Of a stretch of 23,983 nt of DNA, positions 20,656 to 23,983 are shown one piece after another. Positions within the stretch are counted from its first letter, which is position 1. Each line of letters begins with the position of its first letter. The translations under genes were made by a program, and so were the position numbers. The stretch lies in the NCBI GenBank assembly GCA_015501055.1, contig JADNYV010000522.1, positions 1-23,983 on the forward strand, given 5' to 3'. The notes beneath the pieces are model-generated. The model saw only the letters and a list, made by a program, of their open reading frames with translations. It was not told the origin of the DNA and did not search any database. The stretch is from Mucidula mucida. Its lineage: Eukaryota; Basidiomycota; Agaricomycetes; Agaricales; Physalacriaceae.

Positions 20656-20838
20656 GAAGGAGGGAGTTGCAAGGAAGCCAAGTCGTTAGTTAAGTGGCAG
20701 GTGAGCCCACGCGAAGCCGGGCTGAACCTGCCGCAGCGTTCAGGAGAGCAGGCAAGCGAGTCTTTTCCCACGGACGACTTCTTCGCTTCTTACTGTTAAC
20801 GTCGCGACTCGCAACCCGGATTCTTTAGATGTTCTCTT

Positions 20839-20914
20839 CTTGATACACTTGAAGCATAGAAGGCGCGGCGCTCCATGAAAATCCATGAAAGAGGGAGTAG
20901 GAAGGGAGTCAGTC
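20839..20914 (-). repeat. Truncated third copy of the KGGP-family 5' end
   Basis: Read on the minus strand, GACTGACTCCC...ACTCCCTCTTTCATGG, TTTTCATGG and CGCCGCGCCTTCTATG align with the start region of copy 2 (20620-20683: ACTCCCTCCTTCATGG, TTTTCATTGGG, CCCCGCCTTTTATG) with a 10-nt gap. It includes the bases around the ATG but not the KGGP motif. It lies about 185 bases upstream of copy 2 in the same orientation, so a local duplication is the simplest reading. Confidence 0.55.
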
Positions 20915-21153
20915 CAGTGGCATTCGAATATAGAGCTGCCATAGAGCTCCTAGAGAGCCGGATAAGCTCGGTGGTTTTAGAGAGATATGGAAGAAGCGAC
21001 AGAAATTTGAACCAGAAGAAGTTTGGCACACCATTGATATATTTTCAACGCTACAGTTCGAGTTCTAGGGGCGCTATGAGAGCAATAAAGGAGCAATCCT
21101 TCGCCCTCAAGCAGCGACCCAAATCTGTTGATGGGGAAAGGGTAAAGTAGTGC

Positions 21154-21169
21154 CACGTGCCCCCAATCA
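21154..21169 (+). promoter_or_regulatory. CACGTG and CCAAT motifs upstream of ARV1
   Basis: CACGTG (21154-21159) and CCAATCA (21163-21169) lie 41-56 bases before the ARV1 ATG. CACGTG is the core of bHLH (E-box) sites and CCAAT of the HAP/NF-Y complex in fungi. Their close spacing suggests a real promoter element, though 6-7-mers also occur by chance. Confidence 0.4.
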
Positions 21170-21209
21170 GTGTCACGACTTCGTTAGGGACACCATGATC
21201 TGAACGCGA

Positions 21210-22494
21210 ATGCCAATATGCACGACATGCACGCGACATGTGCCCTACCTGTATACGGTATATGAATCTGCTTACAACCTTAGGCTAGAGCACTGCGTAC
21301 GCGTCATCCTGCTGACTGTACTTCGTTGAACCTCATTTTGTATTCAGCCTAGCTGCGGTGCTTTCGCAGATCCCTATGTCGAGCATGACTCTTTGCTTCT
21401 CCTCATCGACCTTATACTGTTGAAACGCGGCGTGTATCGGCATCTGCTCTATAACAGGGGTTCCGAACCCAGGCGGATTGGGCAACAAGACGTCGGCACG
21501 AAACCCACACGGTGGTCACTTATTGTACCCATTGGCGGTACATTAACGGCGTTGGATGCATGTGAGTTTTTTAATATGCTGGTGGTCAGTGTCTGATTCT
21601 CCCCCGGCAACTGCCAGTCATTCGATGGTCCCATCTCAGTATGCCTAAACGATTACGCTAGATACAACTTTTGATTCCCCGTTCAAGATCCTCAGCAAGC
21701 CATTGCCGTCTCTCCATGGTCGACTGGAACCATAGTCAACTTTTCTCGTATATTCATTGGCTGCTTTGTTGGTGCGTTTCTCCTGTAACACGTCCCCGCT
21801 GAATCAAACAGTGTTTTCCTTAGAGACGCTCGCCTTCCACGTCGGCGTCATCGTCGCATGCTATGTTGTTCTCAAGTTTCTATCTGTCCTCAAGCGGTCA
21901 GAAAGTCACCCCTGCGATATCCGTAACGAATTCAGATTTGCGCTGATCCCACTCGCGCTCTTCTACTCCTCCATCACCAAACTCTTTCTACTGTTCCTTC
22001 TCACGATATGGAAACCGTCTATCTCAGCTATCCCTGCGGTATCAAGTACACCCGCGTACATGATGCTCCTGGACGACGATGAGCTAGACAAGGAGTGGAT
22101 CGTCCGTAATGTCCTTGGTGGGATGTCTGCAGGATTTGGACTGCGTGGTCAGTCTTTCCTTGCCTGCTACCCAGGAAGCGTTCAAACGAGTCATACAGTT
22201 GTTCTCGACTGCAATCCGGTGTTCACCATGATGATCATCGTGTTCGGCTGGCTAGCGAAGACGGCCATGGCTGGTCTTATCCGCGCCTGGTGGGAGGTTC
22301 AAGTCTTTCCGGGAACAATGGCTAGCGTACAGTATTCCCTGATATACGGGTATCATCCTGTATGCCTGACCTTCAGAAATGCAGACATCTTCATTTCTCT
22401 GCTGTCTGTTCACATCACGGATTTCTGGGTATCACCGTTCTCGTTAGGTTTCATGTTACATTCTTACAAGCTTGATTCCGCCTACGCTAATTGA
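21210..22494 (+). CDS. ARV1: ARV1, ER lipid/sterol homeostasis protein, 6 exons
   Basis: ARV1 is a multi-pass ER membrane protein needed for sterol distribution and GPI-anchor/sphingolipid homeostasis. Exons: 21210-21296, 21348-21561, 21618-21638, 21688-21771, 21824-22147 and 22199-22494. All introns are 49-56 nt and phases agree. The N-terminal zinc-ribbon reads MPICTTCTRHVPYLYTVYES and CPSCGAFADPYVEHD (CxxC...CxxC). The diagnostic LLLIDLILLKRGVYRHLLYN follows, then membrane segments IVNFSRIFIGCFVETLAFHV, GVIVACYVVLKFLSVL and LIPLALFYSSITKLFLLFLL. The conserved DKEWIVRNVLGGMSAGFGLR and NPVFTMMIIVFGWLAKTAMA come next. After residue 274 (LIRAW) the frame runs on for an unusual tail to 22494 (341 aa total). 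A more family-like end, WLAYSIP-stop, lies at 22319-22342 one frame away. The gene is either C-terminally frameshifted or contains a base error. It is convergent with the next gene. Confidence 0.9.
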
Positions 22495-22664
22495 ATATTG
22501 AACATGCGGTTGACTCATGAATGGACCTTCCAAGGAAACATCCTGAACGGTGCCACTACTTAGTGACTAGCGAGTACACATTTTGATAACCTAATAACAC
22601 TACATTACCGCATGGATATCCTTACGCTTCGATGGCGCACTAGTGGAAAGAATGAAATCATAAT

Positions 22665-23880
22665 TCACAGACATTGTTTGAGTCTAGTAGGTATCTCGTC
22701 TGTTATATGCAGTGCCCATGGCGAGTCAACAAACGATCTCAGTGCCACAATCTTCGACTCCGTTACCTCTATCGCTTTCCGAGCGGACACATCTCCTAGC
22801 TCCTCGTTCCTCTGTAGCCTCACCAGCCGGTCCTGCAATTCGTACAGACGCTGATGAATCTCAGACTGGCGCTCCGTGATTGGAGATACATTTAGGGTGG
22901 TTATCGAAGCAGCCGTTATCGATTTCTGAGTCCCAAGTCTGGCACTGCCGTTGATTGTGATGCCATTGCGCTTTACGGGTCGCGGTGGGCTGAGACGGGG
23001 AAGATATGCTTCGGGATCTGCCCGAGTGGACGGACGCGACTTTCGATCGAAAGTGTAAGGGTTTCGTCCACTCAGGTAATTTCTGACACGGGAGGAGTAA
23101 TGACGGCTCATTCCTCGGGAAGACAAGGAGAACCTGCTCCTTGAATAGTACAAGTAGACCAGGATACCGATGACGATGACGAGGATCAAGACACCAAAGG
23201 TGATGCCAGCGATGGCGCCGCCAGACAACGACCGCCTTTATGACTGTGTGAGTCATCTGCTAGCGGACGATGGCGGTAGAACGTACCGTGTGTCTACCTC
23301 ACTGGCAGCTGAACTTTGTGTGCTTGTACCACCGGCATTTGAAGTACACGTCACGGTCGAGTCTTGACGAATAGGCTCGTCAATCCGAATAACGTTGCTG
23401 GTATTGATTGCGTTGTTCAGATTCGTATCCCTAGATATTTCTTCATAAATGAGGCAAGAGATGGGGACGCATGGAGCACTTACCGTGGATCCTTAAGAGC
23501 CGCAACGATGTAGCGTCTACGAAGTTGTCAGCCTCTTGATCGCAAGCAGCAGACGACAGATATCTTACTGCGCCTTGGTAAATGAAATCTTCTGAATGTC
23601 ACTCTTGTTTAACGAGTCTACCGGGAAGATTGGACTGGCAAACGTGTTATCGTCGAGCCTGTACTTCTTCAGAAAGAACCTCTTCGGATCGCCCTTCTCG
23701 AAAGTCAAGTTGACCTGAACCGGTTCGTTCTTCGTGCCGTTCTGCGGAAGCGTAATCTTTACGCATGCATACAAAGGCAATAGCCACAACCTACTCGCCC
23801 GCGTCAAGCAGCAATGGAACACAAGATACAATTACGCACAGAAGAGCAAAAAAGAGAACGTGGGTGTTTGCCATGTCCAT
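22665..23880 (-). CDS. Signal-peptide, single-pass membrane protein with cytoplasmic coiled coil, 336 aa
   Basis: Exons: 23840-23880, 23569-23790, 23484-23516, 23287-23430 and 22665-23235. Introns are 49-53 nt, phases agree and the sum is 1011 nt. Exons 1+2 give a clean signal peptide, MDMANTHVLFFALLLWLLPL, cleaved near residue 23. The extracellular part has possible N-glycosylation sites (NGT, NLT, NKS, NTS) and EPVQVNLTFEKGDPKRFF, resembling the small Ig-like, Ser/Thr-rich surface proteins common in basidiomycetes. A Ser/Thr-rich stalk precedes one helix at about residues 154-176 (IAGITFGVLILVIVIGILVY). The cytoplasmic tail is basic (SRSRFSLSSRGMSRHYSSRV), then has a coiled-coil-like segment (IHQRLYELQDRLVRLQRNEE). 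A second Met at residue 3 could also be the start. The layout suggests a surface sensor or wall-anchor protein; function is not known. Only 170 bases separate its stop from the ARV1 stop. Confidence 0.85.
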
Positions 23881-23983
23881 CCTCCGCGTCGAGCGGTGTG
23901 AAGCGGAAGCCCGAAATATGAAAAGAAAGCGGTCGAGACAGAACAGCATCCCCTCCCACGGCCAGAGTGGTCTTTGAAACTGC
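23881..23983 (-). promoter_or_regulatory. Probable 5' leader of the membrane-protein gene
   Basis: Read on the minus strand this edge sequence is rich in pyrimidines (CTGTCTCGACCGCTTTCTTTTC near 23920-23941), as usual just before fungal start codons. The promoter itself lies partly outside the window. Confidence 0.35.

Noticed and set aside
20875..21150. 91-codon plus-strand frame upstream of ARV1
   Set aside because: Its first part overlaps the truncated KGGP copy read on the other strand, and the rest has no motif. It may be chance.
1..23983. Transposon with transposase, reverse transcriptase, long terminal repeats or inverted repeats
   Set aside because: I looked for DDE, RT and integrase motifs and for paired terminal repeats at the edges of decayed regions and found none I could support by eye; a computed self-alignment could still reveal one.
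1..23983. CRISPR array, bacterial operon or defence island
   Set aside because: No regularly spaced repeats, no ribosome-binding-site-linked gene strings, and abundant spliceosomal introns show eukaryotic DNA.

Overview
The window looks like nuclear DNA of a filamentous basidiomycete, most likely an Agaricomycete. Genes are cut by many introns of about 45-60 nt with GTRNGT-type donors and CTNAC/CTRAY-like branch points. One locus is a DUF6533-type seven-helix membrane protein, a family expanded in Agaricomycetes. I see no prokaryotic gene organisation, CRISPR array, rRNA or convincing tRNA. All exon structures below are my own hand reconstructions from splice signals and reading-frame continuity.

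Left half (1-10300) is mostly gene debris. It holds a GFA/Mss4-like zinc enzyme pseudogene (1055-1545), a first copy of an unrecognised KGGP-motif family (2117-3121), an unidentified decayed locus on the minus strand (3762-4326), and a minus-strand pseudogene (7416-7873). Beside that pseudogene sits one apparently intact intronless minus-strand gene of 277 codons (7965-8798). An internally duplicated, partly decayed leucine-rich gene remnant lies at 9624-10284. Long stretches between these hold nothing I can assign.

Right half (10375-23983) is gene-rich and mostly intact. Gene A (10375-13540, minus, 5 exons, about 951 aa) is a largely disordered protein with a His11 tract and an F-box-like segment. 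Gene B (15463-17160, plus, 14 exons, 322 aa) is the DUF6533-type membrane protein, with 10-nt and 9-nt microexons. Gene C (17894-19333, plus, 2 exons, 463 aa) is a leucine-rich, F-box-associated-like protein. At 19757-20655 (minus) is a second degenerate KGGP copy, with a truncated third copy at 20839-20914. Gene D (21210-22494, plus, 6 exons) is ARV1, the ER lipid/sterol homeostasis protein; its C-terminus appears frameshifted. Gene E (22665-23880, minus, 5 exons, 336 aa) encodes a signal-peptide, single-pass membrane protein convergent with ARV1.

No operon-like or pathway clustering is visible. Three neighbours (B, D, E) are membrane proteins but nothing shows they act together. The most unusual content is the dispersed KGGP family, the ARV1 C-terminal frame break, and the contrast between decayed left arm and intact right arm.
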